Part shown: one piece after another, positions 32,400 through 41,704 of the stretch
How positions within the stretch are numbered: the first letter of the stretch is position 1
How the letters are laid out: every line of letters begins with the position of its first letter
Source: Massilia sp. Root335
Lineage (GTDB): Bacteria > Pseudomonadota > Gammaproteobacteria > Burkholderiales > Burkholderiaceae_D
Direction of reading: 5' to 3'
Assembly: GCF_001425685.1 (NCBI RefSeq)
Contig: NZ_LMCY01000048.1
Location: 127,315 to 191,314 of the forward strand
Length of the DNA: 64,000 bases
Translations under genes and position numbers: made by a program
Notes under the pieces: generated by a model
Seen by the model: only the letters and a program-made list of their open reading frames with translations
The model's database searches: none
What the model was told of the DNA's origin: nothing

Positions 32400-34076
32400 T
32401 CAGTTGGCCGCGTCGGCGTCGGACGCCGGCCGGAAACGCGGCAAGACGACGCGGAACCGCGTGCCCTTGCCCACTTCGCTGTGCACGTCGAAGCGCCCGC
32501 CGTGCTTTTGCACGATGCCGTACGACAGCGACAGGCCGAGGCCGGTCCCCTTGCCCACCGGCTTGGTCGTGAAGAAGGGTTCGAAGATGCGCCCCAGCTT
32601 GTCCTCCGGGATGCCGGTGCCGGTGTCCTCGACTTCGATCCATACCTGCGTCGCGTCGTGGCCGGTGCGCAGGGTGATGCGTCCGTGCTTTTCGATCGCA
32701 TGCGCGGCGTTGACCAGCAGGTTCATGAATACCTGGTTCAGCTGCGACGGATAGCACTCGATCTGCGGGATCTGCGCATACTCCTTGGTCACTTCGGCCT
32801 TGTACTTGATCTCGTTCCAGACGACGTTCAGCGTGCTGTTCAGGCCAGCTTCGAGGTCGGCGTACTGCAGGCCGCCGCCGTCGACGTGCGAGAAATCCTT
32901 CATGTCCTGCACGATGCGGCGCACGCGGTCGATGCCGTCGAGGGATTCGCGCAGCAGCGGCTCCAGGTCTTCGCGCAGGTAGTCGGCGTCGACTTCTTTC
33001 TTGATCCGCGCGATCGCCGCGCGGTCGTCCGGACTGAACGAGCCCTCCAGCGCCTCGTAGCTGTCGAGCAGCCGGAGCATGGACTGGGCATACCGCTGCA
33101 GGCTGCCCAGGTTCGAGTTGACGAAGCCGATCGGGTTGTTGATCTCGTGCGCGACGCCGGCCGCCAGCACGCCGATCGAGGCCATCTTCTCCGATTGCAG
33201 CAGCTGGCTCTGGGCCTCGCCCAGCTTCTTGATCAGCTCCGCCTGGCGCGCCTTTTCGTGCTCCAGGGTCGCATTCGCCTCGCGCAGGTCGCGCGTGCGT
33301 TCGCGCACTTTCGATTCGAGCTGGTCGCGCGACTCGCGCAGCGCTTCCTCGGCCCGGTGGCGCTCGGTGACGTCGGTGTAGCCGAACACCCGTCCGATCA
33401 CCCGCTCGCCCAGGAACTGCGGCCGCGAGCGGCATTCGAAGAACCGGCCGTTACGGAGCCGGAACAGGTCCTGCGTCTCGGTCGTATCGGCCACCTGGCG
33501 CAGCTGGCTGCGGATCAACTCGCCCTGCTCGACCTGGCCCGCGATGTATTCGACGATGCCGTCGTCGTCGCCGGCCTCCAGCAGCGCGGCCGGGATCTCC
33601 CACATCGCCGACAACAAGCGGTTCATGCTCGTGATCTTGCCGTGCCAGTCGATCACCAGGATGCCGTCCGCGGTCGACTCCAGCGTCGTGCGCAGCTGGG
33701 CCAGGGTCTGCTCGAGCAGGTCCTCGACCTGGCGCTCGTGGCGGCAGTCGCGCGCCCGCACCAGCAGCAGCGGGCGGTCGCCGTCGCGGATCACGCGCAT
33801 CGACTTCATCACCGTCAGCATCGCCGCGTCGGCGCACAGGTACTCGCCCTCCTGCGCCTCGACGTCGAGGTACTGGCCGGCGCGCACGTCCTCCCAGTAG
33901 AACACGTCCTGCAGCGAGCTTTCGATGTCGGTGATCAGCATCTCGCGCAACTGCGCGCCCGAGTAACCGAGCACCTGTTCGACCATGCGGTTGGCGACGA
34001 GGATGCGCAGGTCGGCCGGGTCGACCAGCATCACCATGTAGGGGCTGTGGTCGACCATCAGCTGGTGCAGGCTCAT
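32400..34076 (-). CDS. PAS-domain sensor histidine kinase
   Basis: A 558-residue soluble kinase with no membrane segment. Two PAS domains cover about residues 8-115 and 128-240, a coiled coil runs from about 245 to 300, and the phosphoacceptor His is H310 in LAAGVAHEINNP. The ATPase domain shows the N-box NQVFMNLLVNAAHAIEKHG and the G-boxes DTGTGIPEDK and GKGTGLGLSLSYGI. No receiver domain is present. Its ATG overlaps the HD-GYP stop codon by four bases, so kinase and phosphodiesterase are translationally coupled. Confidence 0.92.
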   Translation of the reverse strand: MSLHQLMVDHSPYMVMLVDPADLRILVANRMVEQVLGYSGAQLREMLITDIESSLQDVFYWEDVRAGQYLDVEAQEGEYLCADAAMLTVMKSMRVIRDGDRPLLLVRARDCRHERQVEDLLEQTLAQLRTTLESTADGILVIDWHGKITSMNRLLSAMWEIPAALLEAGDDDGIVEYIAGQVEQGELIRSQLRQVADTTETQDLFRLRNGRFFECRSRPQFLGERVIGRVFGYTDVTERHRAEEALRESRDQLESKVRERTRDLREANATLEHEKARQAELIKKLGEAQSQLLQSEKMASIGVLAAGVAHEINNPIGFVNSNLGSLQRYAQSMLRLLDSYEALEGSFSPDDRAAIARIKKEVDADYLREDLEPLLRESLDGIDRVRRIVQDMKDFSHVDGGGLQYADLEAGLNSTLNVVWNEIKYKAEVTKEYAQIPQIECYPSQLNQVFMNLLVNAAHAIEKHGRITLRTGHDATQVWIEVEDTGTGIPEDKLGRIFEPFFTTKPVGKGTGLGLSLSYGIVQKHGGRFDVHSEVGKGTRFRVVLPRFRPASDADAAN

Positions 34077-35356
34077 GGCTGGCTCCTCCGGCCCGGATCA
34101 CCTGCATCGAAGTAGTAGCTGACGCGCTTGCGCGGGCTGAGGTAATTGTAGATGTCCTTCGGCACCTGGGACGGGCGGATCGACTTCACGATGTTCAGGT
34201 CCGGCTGCTGCTCGAGGTTGACCACGATCGCTTCCTCGCGCGGCACGCTGGCCTCGTAGATCATGACCTGCGGCCTGGTCGGCTTGGCGGTGTTGACGTT
34301 GACGACCATGCCGACGACACCGTTGCCCAGCTGGACGATCGTGCCCGGCGGGTACACGCCGAGGCAGCGGATGAACACCTGCAGCAGCTTGGGATCGAAG
34401 CGGCTGCGCATCTTGGCGAACATCAGCGACAGCGCCTCGTGCGGCGTGAGCGAATCGGCCAGATTGCGCGGGTTGCACAATTCGTCGTAATGGTTGGCGA
34501 TCGACACGATCCGGGCGAGGATGCTGGTCGCCTCCCCTTGCAGGTGGCGCGGATAGCCGCTGCCGTCGAACATCTCGTGGTGGTCGCGGATGATGGCCAG
34601 CGCCGGTGCCGCCAGGCCCAGCTTCTGGCCGATCTCGAGACCGCCGTGGCAATGGGTTTCCATCAACGCCTGCTCGGCATGGTTGTAGGCATCGAGCTTG
34701 TTCATCACCTTGTCCGGGATATTCCGGGTGCCGACGTCATGGAACAGCGCGCCCATGCCGAGCAGGCTGGCCACCTCGTGCGGCAGCTTGATGTCACGGG
34801 CGATCATCATCGACAGCATCGTGACGTTGAGGGAATGCACATAGACTTCCTCGCCGCCCAGCTTGTCGCCCATCAGGTTGATCGCCAGTTCCGGCGCGGA
34901 CAGGATCGAATCCGTGATCTGGCCGATCAGCTTGCCGGCCACGCGGACCGTCTCGGCCGGCTGGGAAAACAGGTTGCGGTCGATGTCGCGGATGGCGCGC
35001 GCGGTATTGACGAAGGCCTGCTCGATGCGCGCCGCGCTCTCGCGCTGCTCGCGGATGCGCTCCATCATTGCCCGTTTCGCCGCCATGACCGGCGAGTCGG
35101 CACGCGACTCCGGCGACACCGGGACCGGCGCCGCCGGTGCCGGCTGGGCCGGCGCCGCCGTGGGCACGGGGATGTCGCTGAGCGCGGGATCGACGCGGAC
35201 CGTGGCCAGGCCGAGGCCGTGCAGGATGCGCAACTGGTCTTCGGTCTTGACCTTGAAATGGCTGAACGCGAAGGGGTGCTGGAACCACTTCAGGTCAAGG
35301 TAGATATACAGGCCGATCTGGACCTGGTCGATTGGAATGGTAAGCGTGTCGGCCAT
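34073..35356 (-). CDS. HD-GYP cyclic-di-GMP phosphodiesterase with DUF3391 domain
   Basis: A 427-residue protein. Residues 1-130 match the DUF3391 domain often placed before HD-GYP (IPIDQVQIGLYIYLDLKWFQ); residues 60-90 form an Ala/Pro linker. The HD-GYP domain has the HD pair in GALFHDVG (H206-D207), HH at 259-260 and the GYP motif in FDGSGYPRH (267-269), so all key residues for cleavage of c-di-GMP are present. It is coupled to the PAS kinase gene and is likely to work with it in one signalling unit. Confidence 0.93.
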   Translation of the reverse strand: MADTLTIPIDQVQIGLYIYLDLKWFQHPFAFSHFKVKTEDQLRILHGLGLATVRVDPALSDIPVPTAAPAQPAPAAPVPVSPESRADSPVMAAKRAMMERIREQRESAARIEQAFVNTARAIRDIDRNLFSQPAETVRVAGKLIGQITDSILSAPELAINLMGDKLGGEEVYVHSLNVTMLSMMIARDIKLPHEVASLLGMGALFHDVGTRNIPDKVMNKLDAYNHAEQALMETHCHGGLEIGQKLGLAAPALAIIRDHHEMFDGSGYPRHLQGEATSILARIVSIANHYDELCNPRNLADSLTPHEALSLMFAKMRSRFDPKLLQVFIRCLGVYPPGTIVQLGNGVVGMVVNVNTAKPTRPQVMIYEASVPREEAIVVNLEQQPDLNIVKSIRPSQVPKDIYNYLSPRKRVSYYFDAGDPGRRSQP

Positions 35357-35519
35357 GATGCGCCTCGGTACGTGGGCACTTGTAGAGGGAAATCTTCAAG
35401 ACCGAAAGTATCAAGTCCCACCATTTCGGTCAAGAAACATTTGTTTCCACGTAGAATTTGTGACGTCTTGTGGCGGCGGCGGCACGATTCGACGGTTGGG
35501 TGTTTGCAACAGTCCCGTC

Positions 35520-37196
35520 TCAGGGGCCGGTCGCCACGCGGTCGCGCCCCTGCTCCTTGGCGCGGTACAGCGCCTTGTCGGCCGCCCAGAACAGCGCCTC
35601 GGCATCCTCGGCGTGGACGGGATAGGCGGCGACGCCGAACGACGCCGTGATCCGCTCCGGCCCTTCGCCCTCGGCGTTCGGCTTGATGCTGCCCAGCGCG
35701 ATGCGGATCGCCTCCGCGCGCGCGCCCGCATCGAACGCCGTGCATTCCGGGAGGAGCAGGACCATCTCCTCGCCGCCGTAGCGGCAGGCGATGTCTCCTT
35801 CGCGGATGCCGAGGCGCAGTTGCTGGGCGATGGTGCGCAGCACGGCGTCGCCGACGGCGTGGCCGTACTCGTCGTTGACGCGCTTGAAATGGTCGATGTC
35901 GACGAGTACGAGGCTCACGGGCACGTCCTTGCGCCGCGCCCGCGCCAGCTCGCGTTTCAGGGCGGCGTCGAAATGGCGCCGGTTGAACAGGCCGGTGAGC
36001 GGATCGAGCACCGATTGCCGGCGCAGCGTTTCGCGCAGGCGCACATTCCCCAGCGCCAGCGCGAGCTGCTCCGCGACCGTCACCGCCAGGCGCTCCTGCT
36101 CGTCCTCCCCCGGGCCGCGCGCCAGTCCTTCGACGTGCAGCATGCCGACCAGTTCATCGTGCGTGACGAGCGGGATGCACAGGCGCCCCGCCGTCTCGTC
36201 CGCCGGCGCGCGGTAGTGGGCGCACGCCGGGTCATCGTAGCCGGCGGTCCGGTAACGCGCCCCGTGGCGCAGCGCCCAGCACGACTCGATGTCGATGGCC
36301 GAAGGCTGGTCGGACGGCGTGCCCCACTGCGTGTGGCGGTCCAGCATGTTGGGGTCGTCGTCGCGCAGCAGGAACAGCGTGCCCGCCACGCCGGGCAGCA
36401 GTTTCGGCATGGTGCGCGCGATCACCGGGCCGGCGTCCGGGATCGACGGCACGGCTTCCACGGCACGCAGCAGTTCCGCGACCAGTTTCAGTTCGCGGTT
36501 GTGGCGCGTCGTCAGGGCGACCGCCTCGGTGAGCTGGCCGGCCTGCATCTCCAGCTGCGCGGCGGCGGCGCGGCGCGCGCGCAGCATGCGCATCACGATC
36601 AGCAGCAACGTGCCCAGCACGAGGATATTGCAGGCGGTCGCCGCGAGGCTCACGGTGAACGACCGCCCGGAGCGCGCCAGCAGGTCGACCCGCAGCGCGT
36701 CGCGCCTGGCCTTGCCGCGCGCATCTTCCGCGGCGACGAGCTGGCGCAGCTCGTCCATGTATTGCTTGCCGCGCAGCGAGCTGACCACACGCTCGGTCGC
36801 GTCGAAACCGGCGCGGCGGCGCAGCAGGATGGTCTCGTCGAGTTCGGCCATTTTGAGTTCCGCCACGCGCGCGATGCGCCACACGCTGGCCCGTTCGGCA
36901 TCCGTGCGCGCCAGCTCCTTGGCGTCGTGCAGGGCCGAGGGCAGCGTGCGCCGGGCCCGCTCATACGGCTCGAGGAAGGCCTCGTTGCCGGTGATGACGA
37001 AGCCGCGCTGCGCCGTCTCGGCGTCGCGCAGGCTGGTCAGGACGTCGTCCAGGCGCTGCTGCGCGAGCAGGTCGGCGCGCGTCTGCGCCAGCAGGACGTT
37101 GACGGAGCGATTCAACCAGAACGGCACCGCCGCCACCAGCACCATGACGGTGAAGACGGCGAGGACGACGAATCTGAGATGTTTTGCGCTGCGCAT
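35520..37196 (-). CDS. Membrane diguanylate cyclase: CHASE3-like sensor, GAF-like, GGDEF
   Basis: A 558-residue protein. A first membrane segment spans about residues 9-29, a periplasmic helical CHASE3-like region follows (DAETAQRGFVITGNEAFL, about 58-75), and a second membrane segment spans about 182-203. A GAF-like domain covers about 235-385 and the GGDEF domain 395-555. The active site reads GGEEM (474-478), and the inhibitory RxxD site lies five residues before it (R465-D468), so the enzyme should make c-di-GMP under product inhibition. It lies upstream of the HD-GYP gene on the same strand. Confidence 0.93.
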   Translation of the reverse strand: MRSAKHLRFVVLAVFTVMVLVAAVPFWLNRSVNVLLAQTRADLLAQQRLDDVLTSLRDAETAQRGFVITGNEAFLEPYERARRTLPSALHDAKELARTDAERASVWRIARVAELKMAELDETILLRRRAGFDATERVVSSLRGKQYMDELRQLVAAEDARGKARRDALRVDLLARSGRSFTVSLAATACNILVLGTLLLIVMRMLRARRAAAAQLEMQAGQLTEAVALTTRHNRELKLVAELLRAVEAVPSIPDAGPVIARTMPKLLPGVAGTLFLLRDDDPNMLDRHTQWGTPSDQPSAIDIESCWALRHGARYRTAGYDDPACAHYRAPADETAGRLCIPLVTHDELVGMLHVEGLARGPGEDEQERLAVTVAEQLALALGNVRLRETLRRQSVLDPLTGLFNRRHFDAALKRELARARRKDVPVSLVLVDIDHFKRVNDEYGHAVGDAVLRTIAQQLRLGIREGDIACRYGGEEMVLLLPECTAFDAGARAEAIRIALGSIKPNAEGEGPERITASFGVAAYPVHAEDAEALFWAADKALYRAKEQGRDRVATGP

Positions 37197-37302
37197 GGGA
37201 TGTCGATCGGAATGTCATTGCTACGAGGCAAGGCAAAATAGCACAGATTCCTTGGCGCACAGTTGAAATGGACGACGTCGGCCGCCTGGATCGTGTTTTT
37301 GT

Positions 37303-37758
37303 CTACGCCGCTTGGACGTGGCGCGGCAAATGCAGGATCGCTTCCGCGTTCGAGCTGGAAAAGCACCGGTCGGCCGCTTCCAGCAACGGCAGCCAGGCAT
37401 ATTGCAGGTGTTCGCGCGGCGCGAGGGTGATCGCGATGTCGCGGGGGACGCAGACGGAGAACACGTGCTCGGTGTTGTGGGTGACGCCGGGCGCGTAGCG
37501 GTGGCGCCAGGTCTGATAGATCTCGTAGACGTTGGACAGGTGCCAGTCCTTGAGGACGATGCGTGCGCCGTCGGCGACGATGCCCGTTTCCTCGAACAGT
37601 TCGCGCGCGGCCGTTTCCAGCAACGGTTCGCCGGGGTGGTCGAGGGAGCCGGTGACGGATTGCCAGAAGCCGGGGCGGTCGGCGCGTTCGATCAGCAGCA
37701 CCTCCAGGTCGGCGGTGTGGATGACGACGAGGACGGATTCGGGGATTTTATGCGTCAT
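37303..37758 (-). CDS. nudB: Dihydroneopterin triphosphate diphosphatase
   Basis: A 151-residue Nudix hydrolase with the box GSLDHPGEPLLETAARELFE followed by ETGI at about residues 38-61, and a length and N-terminus (IPESVLVVIHT) matching NudB, which removes pyrophosphate from dihydroneopterin triphosphate in folate synthesis. The position downstream of aspS is the same as in E. coli. The ATG at 37758 is chosen by alignment to the family; an upstream start at 37779 is possible. A dispersed palindromic repeat lies between it and aspS. Confidence 0.88.
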   Translation of the reverse strand: MTHKIPESVLVVIHTADLEVLLIERADRPGFWQSVTGSLDHPGEPLLETAARELFEETGIVADGARIVLKDWHLSNVYEIYQTWRHRYAPGVTHNTEHVFSVCVPRDIAITLAPREHLQYAWLPLLEAADRCFSSSNAEAILHLPRHVQAA

Positions 37759-37785
37759 GACGCCATTGTAGCGCCACATGAAAAG

Positions 37786-37871
37786 CGTCGTCCCCGCGGA
37801 GGCGGGGACCCAAGTTTCATGCGCAGTCGAGACGCAAGCAAAATTGGATCCCCGCCTGCGCGGGGACGACG
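37786..37871. repeat. Dispersed palindromic intergenic repeat, copy 2
   Basis: The same two-hairpin unit as at 26571-26655: CGTCGTCCCCGCGGAGGCGG at the left end and CCCCGCCTGCGCGGGGACGA at the right, with a less conserved centre. It lies between aspS and nudB, both read on the minus strand. Confidence 0.8.
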
Positions 37872-37897
37872 ATTCATCCGTCTACAATAACGAAGGC

Positions 37898-39700
37898 TTA
37901 CGCGACCTTCGGCTCGTTGCGCAGACGGATATGCAGCTCTTTCAGCTGCTTCTCGTCGACTTCCGACGGTGCGTTGGTCAGGAGATCCTGCGCGCGCTGG
38001 GTCTTCGGGAACGCGATCACGTCGCGGATCGACTCGGAACCCGTCATCAGCGTGATCAGGCGATCCAGGCCGAACGCCAGGCCGCCGTGCGGCGGCGCGC
38101 CGTACTGCAGGGCGTCGAGCAGGAAGCCGAACTTCAGCTGCGCTTCTTCGGCGTCGATCTTCAGCGCGCGGAACACCTTGCTCTGGACTTCCTCGCGGTG
38201 GATACGGATCGAGCCGCCGCCCAGTTCCCAGCCGTTCAGCACCATGTCGTAGGCCTTGGCGATGCAGGCGCCCGGGTTCGTCTCGAGCATGTCCTCGTGG
38301 CCATCCTTCGGCGCCGTGAACGGGTGGTGCGTGGCGTTCCAGCGGTCGCCTTCCTCGTCGTACTCGAACATCGGGAAATCGATGACCCACAGCGGCGCCC
38401 ACACTTCTTCGAACAGGCCGGCCTTCCTGGCGAATTCCGAGTGGCCGATCTTCACGCGCAGCGCGCCCATCGAGTCGTTCACGACCTTCGCCTTGTCGGC
38501 GCCGAAGAAGATCAGATCGCCGTCTTGTGCACCGGTCAGTTCCAGCACCTTGGCCAGCACGTCGTCGGAGAGGTTCTTGACGATCGGCGATTGCAGGCCG
38601 TCGCGGCCCTTGGCCTTCTCGTTGACCTTGATGTAGGCGAGGCCCTTGGCGCCGTAGATGCCGACGAATTGCGTGTACGCGTCGATTTCCGAACGCGGCA
38701 TCGAACCGCCCTGCGGCACGCGCAGGCCGATGACACGGCCGCCGGCCATGTTGGCGGCGTTGTTGAAGACCTTGAATTCGACGGTCTTCATCAATTCGGT
38801 CAGTTCGGTGAACTGCAGCTTCACGCGCATGTCCGGCTTGTCCGAACCGTAGAGGCCCATGGCGGTGGCGAAGTCCATCACCGGGAACGGGTTCGGCAGG
38901 TCGATGCCGGCGGCGTTCTTGAAGACCACGCGCATCATGTCTTCGAACAGGTCACGGATTTCCTGCTCGGTCAGGAACGACGTCTCGCAGTCGATCTGGG
39001 TGAATTCCGGCTGGCGGTCGGCGCGCAGGTCTTCGTCGCGGAAGCACTTGGTGATCTGGTAGTAGCGGTCGAAGTTGGCGACCATCAGCAGCTGCTTGAA
39101 CAGCTGCGGCGACTGCGGCAGCGCGAAGAAGTTGCCCGGGTTGACGCGCGACGGCACCAGGTAGTCGCGCGCGCCTTCCGGCGTGGACTTGGTCAGCATC
39201 GGGGTCTCGATGTCGATGAAGCCCAGGTTGTCCAGGTACTTGCGCACTTCCATCGACACCTTGTAACGCAGGCGCAGGTTGTGCTGCATCTGCTGGCGGC
39301 GCAGGTCGAGCACGCGGTGCGTCAGGCGCGTCGTTTCCGACAGGTTGTCGTCGTCCAGCTGGAACGGCACCGGCACGGACGCGTTCAGCACTTCGAGCTT
39401 GGTGGTGTTGATCTCGATCTTGCCCGACTTCAGGTTGGCGTTGGCGGTGCCCTCCAGGCGGTTCACGACGGTGCCCGTCACGCGCAGGCAGTACTCGTTG
39501 CGTACGTGCTCGGCGACCTTGAAGACGTCGGCATTGTCGGGGTGGCAGACGACCTGCACGAGGCCTTCGCGGTCGCGCAGGTCGATGAAGATCACCCCGC
39601 CGTGGTCGCGGCGGCGGTGCACCCAGCCGCACAGGCTGACGGTTTGGCCCAGCAGCTCTTCGGTCACGAGGCCGCAGTAGTGAGTACGCATGGAGGACAT
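37898..39700 (-). CDS. aspS: Aspartyl-tRNA synthetase
   Basis: The 600-residue product is a bacterial-type class II AspRS. An OB-fold anticodon domain covers about residues 1-110 (VSLCGWVHRRRDHGGVIFID), class II motif 2 is seen in CFRDEDLRADRQPEFTQID, the GAD insertion covers about 290-420, and motif 3 is in GGLAFGLDRLITLMTG. It charges tRNA-Asp, and probably also tRNA-Asn if the genome encodes GatCAB, which cannot be judged here. It is cotranscribed with fmdB and the DUF502 gene upstream. Confidence 0.96.
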   Translation of the reverse strand: MSSMRTHYCGLVTEELLGQTVSLCGWVHRRRDHGGVIFIDLRDREGLVQVVCHPDNADVFKVAEHVRNEYCLRVTGTVVNRLEGTANANLKSGKIEINTTKLEVLNASVPVPFQLDDDNLSETTRLTHRVLDLRRQQMQHNLRLRYKVSMEVRKYLDNLGFIDIETPMLTKSTPEGARDYLVPSRVNPGNFFALPQSPQLFKQLLMVANFDRYYQITKCFRDEDLRADRQPEFTQIDCETSFLTEQEIRDLFEDMMRVVFKNAAGIDLPNPFPVMDFATAMGLYGSDKPDMRVKLQFTELTELMKTVEFKVFNNAANMAGGRVIGLRVPQGGSMPRSEIDAYTQFVGIYGAKGLAYIKVNEKAKGRDGLQSPIVKNLSDDVLAKVLELTGAQDGDLIFFGADKAKVVNDSMGALRVKIGHSEFARKAGLFEEVWAPLWVIDFPMFEYDEEGDRWNATHHPFTAPKDGHEDMLETNPGACIAKAYDMVLNGWELGGGSIRIHREEVQSKVFRALKIDAEEAQLKFGFLLDALQYGAPPHGGLAFGLDRLITLMTGSESIRDVIAFPKTQRAQDLLTNAPSEVDEKQLKELHIRLRNEPKVA

Positions 39701-39777
39701 AGTTTTTCGATCCTGGTTGGTTGATTCGGTGGGCCCGCTTCAATCGCGGCCCCTGGATTCTTTGCTGCCTTGTTCTT

Positions 39778-40395
39778 CTATTGCGCCGCGATGGCGGCGG
39801 GGGCGGTGGCCTCGGCCGGCGGCGGCGGCGCCACGACGCCCATCGAGACGATGTACTTGAGCGCCGCGTCGACCGACATGTCCAGCTCGACGACCCGGCT
39901 GCGTTCCATCATCAGGAAGAAGCCGGAGGTCGGGTTGGGGGTGGTCGGCACGTACACGCTCACGTAGTCGCCCACCAGGTGGTTCTTGACGTCGCCGCCC
40001 GGCACGCCGGTGAGAAAGGCGATCGTGTACGAATTCTCGTGCGGGTACGGGATCAGGACGGCCTTGCGGAACGCGTTGCCCGACGACGAGAACAGCGTGT
40101 CGGACACCTGCTTGACGCTGCCGTACACCGAGTTCACGACGGGGATGCGCTGCAGCAGCCGCTCCCACATGCGCACGAACCATTTGCCGACCAGGTTATT
40201 GGTCAGCAGGCCGGTCACGAACACGATGGCCAGCGTGATGATGGCGCCCAGGCCGGGAATGTACGTCTGCGGCCGCCACTCGCTCGGCACGAGCACGAGC
40301 GACTGGTCCAGCGTGCTGATCACGAAGTTCAGCACCCAGGCCGTGATCGCGAGGGGCACCAGCACCAGCGCGCCTGTGATGAAATATTTACGCAT
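39778..40395 (-). CDS. DUF502 membrane protein
   Basis: A 205-residue protein with two N-terminal membrane segments (about residues 6-26 and 49-70; GAIITLAIVFVTGLLTNNLV) and a soluble beta-rich C-terminal part. The family is widespread next to aspS and fmdB in Burkholderiales and has no established function. The C-terminal 25 residues are Ala/Pro-rich. It lies 77 bp upstream of aspS on the same strand. Confidence 0.87.
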   Translation of the reverse strand: MRKYFITGALVLVPLAITAWVLNFVISTLDQSLVLVPSEWRPQTYIPGLGAIITLAIVFVTGLLTNNLVGKWFVRMWERLLQRIPVVNSVYGSVKQVSDTLFSSSGNAFRKAVLIPYPHENSYTIAFLTGVPGGDVKNHLVGDYVSVYVPTTPNPTSGFFLMMERSRVVELDMSVDAALKYIVSMGVVAPPPPAEATAPAAIAAQ

Positions 40396-40471
40396 CGATT
40401 GTCGTGACGGATCTCGTCCGGTGAATGTGTCGGGTGCTCATTATGCGCCGGCCGCGGGGCCGGTGCCGCGG

Positions 40472-40783
40472 TCAGGTGCTGCTGTCTTTCGCCGGCGCGG
40501 CGGCGGGTGCCGGCGCGTCCGACGACGCCGACGTGCTTGCGCCACCGTCGGACGACGTCGGCGTCGACGCCGGCGGCGTCGTGCCGGTTGCCGGCGCAGA
40601 GCCACCGCGGAAGTCCGTCACGTACCAGCCGGTACCCTTCAACTGGAAACCGGCCGCGGTGACTTGCTTCTTGAACGATGACTTCCCGCACGACGGGCAG
40701 ACGGTCAGAACCGGATCGGAAATCTTTTGCAGTACATCTTTGGCAAAACCGCATTCATCGCAGCGGTAGGCGTAAATCGGCAT
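40472..40783 (-). CDS. FmdB-family zinc ribbon protein
   Basis: A 103-residue protein starting MPIYAYRCDECGFAKDVLQK, with two CxxC pairs (YRCDECG and VCPSCG) forming a zinc ribbon in residues 1-45; residues 60-103 are a low-complexity Ala/Ser/Pro tail. FmdB-type ribbons are presumed regulators or folding factors with no fixed role. The start at 40783 is set by the family's MPxYxY opening. A TATAAT box (40822-40817, minus strand) stands about 35 bp upstream, making this the likely first gene of the fmdB-DUF502-aspS-nudB operon. Confidence 0.9.
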   Translation of the reverse strand: MPIYAYRCDECGFAKDVLQKISDPVLTVCPSCGKSSFKKQVTAAGFQLKGTGWYVTDFRGGSAPATGTTPPASTPTSSDGGASTSASSDAPAPAAAPAKDSST

Positions 40784-41098
40784 CTGAATACTCCGCAAAA
40801 ATCATCAAAACCCTGAATTATAAAGCTTTTGCGGGAGATTTTGACTCTGGCCGGCATCCGGGGGCCGGATGGCCGCTCGAGCAACTTGCTGCAGCATGGA
40901 AACAGTGTTGTTTTTCGTCAGCGCACGGATGAGTTCCGTTTGCCGAACATCAACTTAACTGTTTAAATAGCATTCTCGACAGCGTCAACGCTGCACAGGA
41001 TTTAAGAAACAGAAGTTTGCGCGACCGGTTTCCGGCCCGCCGCAATACCGAAGAAAAGCACTTCAAATCGGGGCCCGCTTGCGGGCCCTTTCTTTTTA
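40784..41098. other. Intergenic region holding the fmdB promoter and a candidate small RNA
   Basis: This gap of about 310 bp has no credible protein gene. Its left part (40800-40860) is AT-rich and carries a minus-strand TATAAT for the fmdB operon; no good -35 was found. The right part (40940-41097) has a plus-strand promoter and terminator framing the candidate RNA annotated next. Confidence 0.5.
40975..41097 (+). ncRNA. Candidate small RNA with promoter and intrinsic terminator
   Basis: A promoter TTGCCG (40940-40945)-17 bp-TTAAAT (40963-40968) predicts a start near 40975. About 100 nt downstream a perfect hairpin, GGGCCCGC (41071-41078) with GCGGGCCC (41081-41088), is followed by a U-rich run (41089-41097). 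No reading frame of note lies between. Near the 5' end CAGCGT (40980) pairs with ACGCTG (40988). The terminator's U-run overlaps the stop of the convergent methyltransferase gene, which could instead use the hairpin in the other direction, but on that strand no U-run follows. Confidence 0.45.
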
Positions 41099-41704
41099 GC
41101 GGCGGCGCCAGACCATCCAGCGTTCCTTGCCCGCGAACACCGGTATCGAATCCTCGACCGCCTCGTCGGCCACGCATTCGAATGCGCTCGCCAGCAACGC
41201 ATCCAGTTCCCCGCGAGACATCCCGAACGGCGGCCCCTTGGCCGCATCGTCGAAGAAGAAATACCCGGCCAATAAACCGCCCGGCCCCAGCAACGCCGCC
41301 CAGCGCCGCGCCACGTCCGGGCGGCGCGCGGGCGGCAGCGCGCACAGGAACGCCTGTTCGTAGATCAGGTCCAACGGCCGCGGCGGCGCGTACGCGAAGA
41401 AATCGGCCTGCACGATGCGGTCCGCCCACGGACCCGCCAGCGCGCGGGCGCGCGCGACGGCTTCAGGCGAGAAATCGATGGCGGCGGCATCCCAGCCGGC
41501 CGCGCACATCAAGGCCAGCTCGTGCGCCGAACCGCAGCCGGGCACCAGTACCGCCAGCGGACGATCGGCGTTTGCCACGAAACGGCGCAGTGCCAGCGAT
41601 ACGCCGCCCCGCTCCCACGGCGTGAAACCACGCTCGAAGCGCTCGTCCCAGAATCGCGGCGACAGCGGATCGCGGCTGGCGAACGCCGGCGGCGCGGCCA
41701 TCAT
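41096..41704 (-). CDS. TPMT-like SAM-dependent methyltransferase coupled to ubiB
   Basis: A 202-residue class I methyltransferase of the thiopurine-methyltransferase-like type: FWDERFERGFTPWERGGVS (about residues 18-36) is the family's opening, LVPGCGSAHELAL is motif I and DLIYEQAFLCALPP follows motif II. Its ATG overlaps the ubiB stop by four bases, so it belongs to the ubi operon. Substrates of such enzymes range from thiols to metalloid compounds; here none can be named. The hairpin beyond its stop may end the operon. Confidence 0.88.
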   Translation of the reverse strand: MMAAPPAFASRDPLSPRFWDERFERGFTPWERGGVSLALRRFVANADRPLAVLVPGCGSAHELALMCAAGWDAAAIDFSPEAVARARALAGPWADRIVQADFFAYAPPRPLDLIYEQAFLCALPPARRPDVARRWAALLGPGGLLAGYFFFDDAAKGPPFGMSRGELDALLASAFECVADEAVEDSIPVFAGKERWMVWRRR

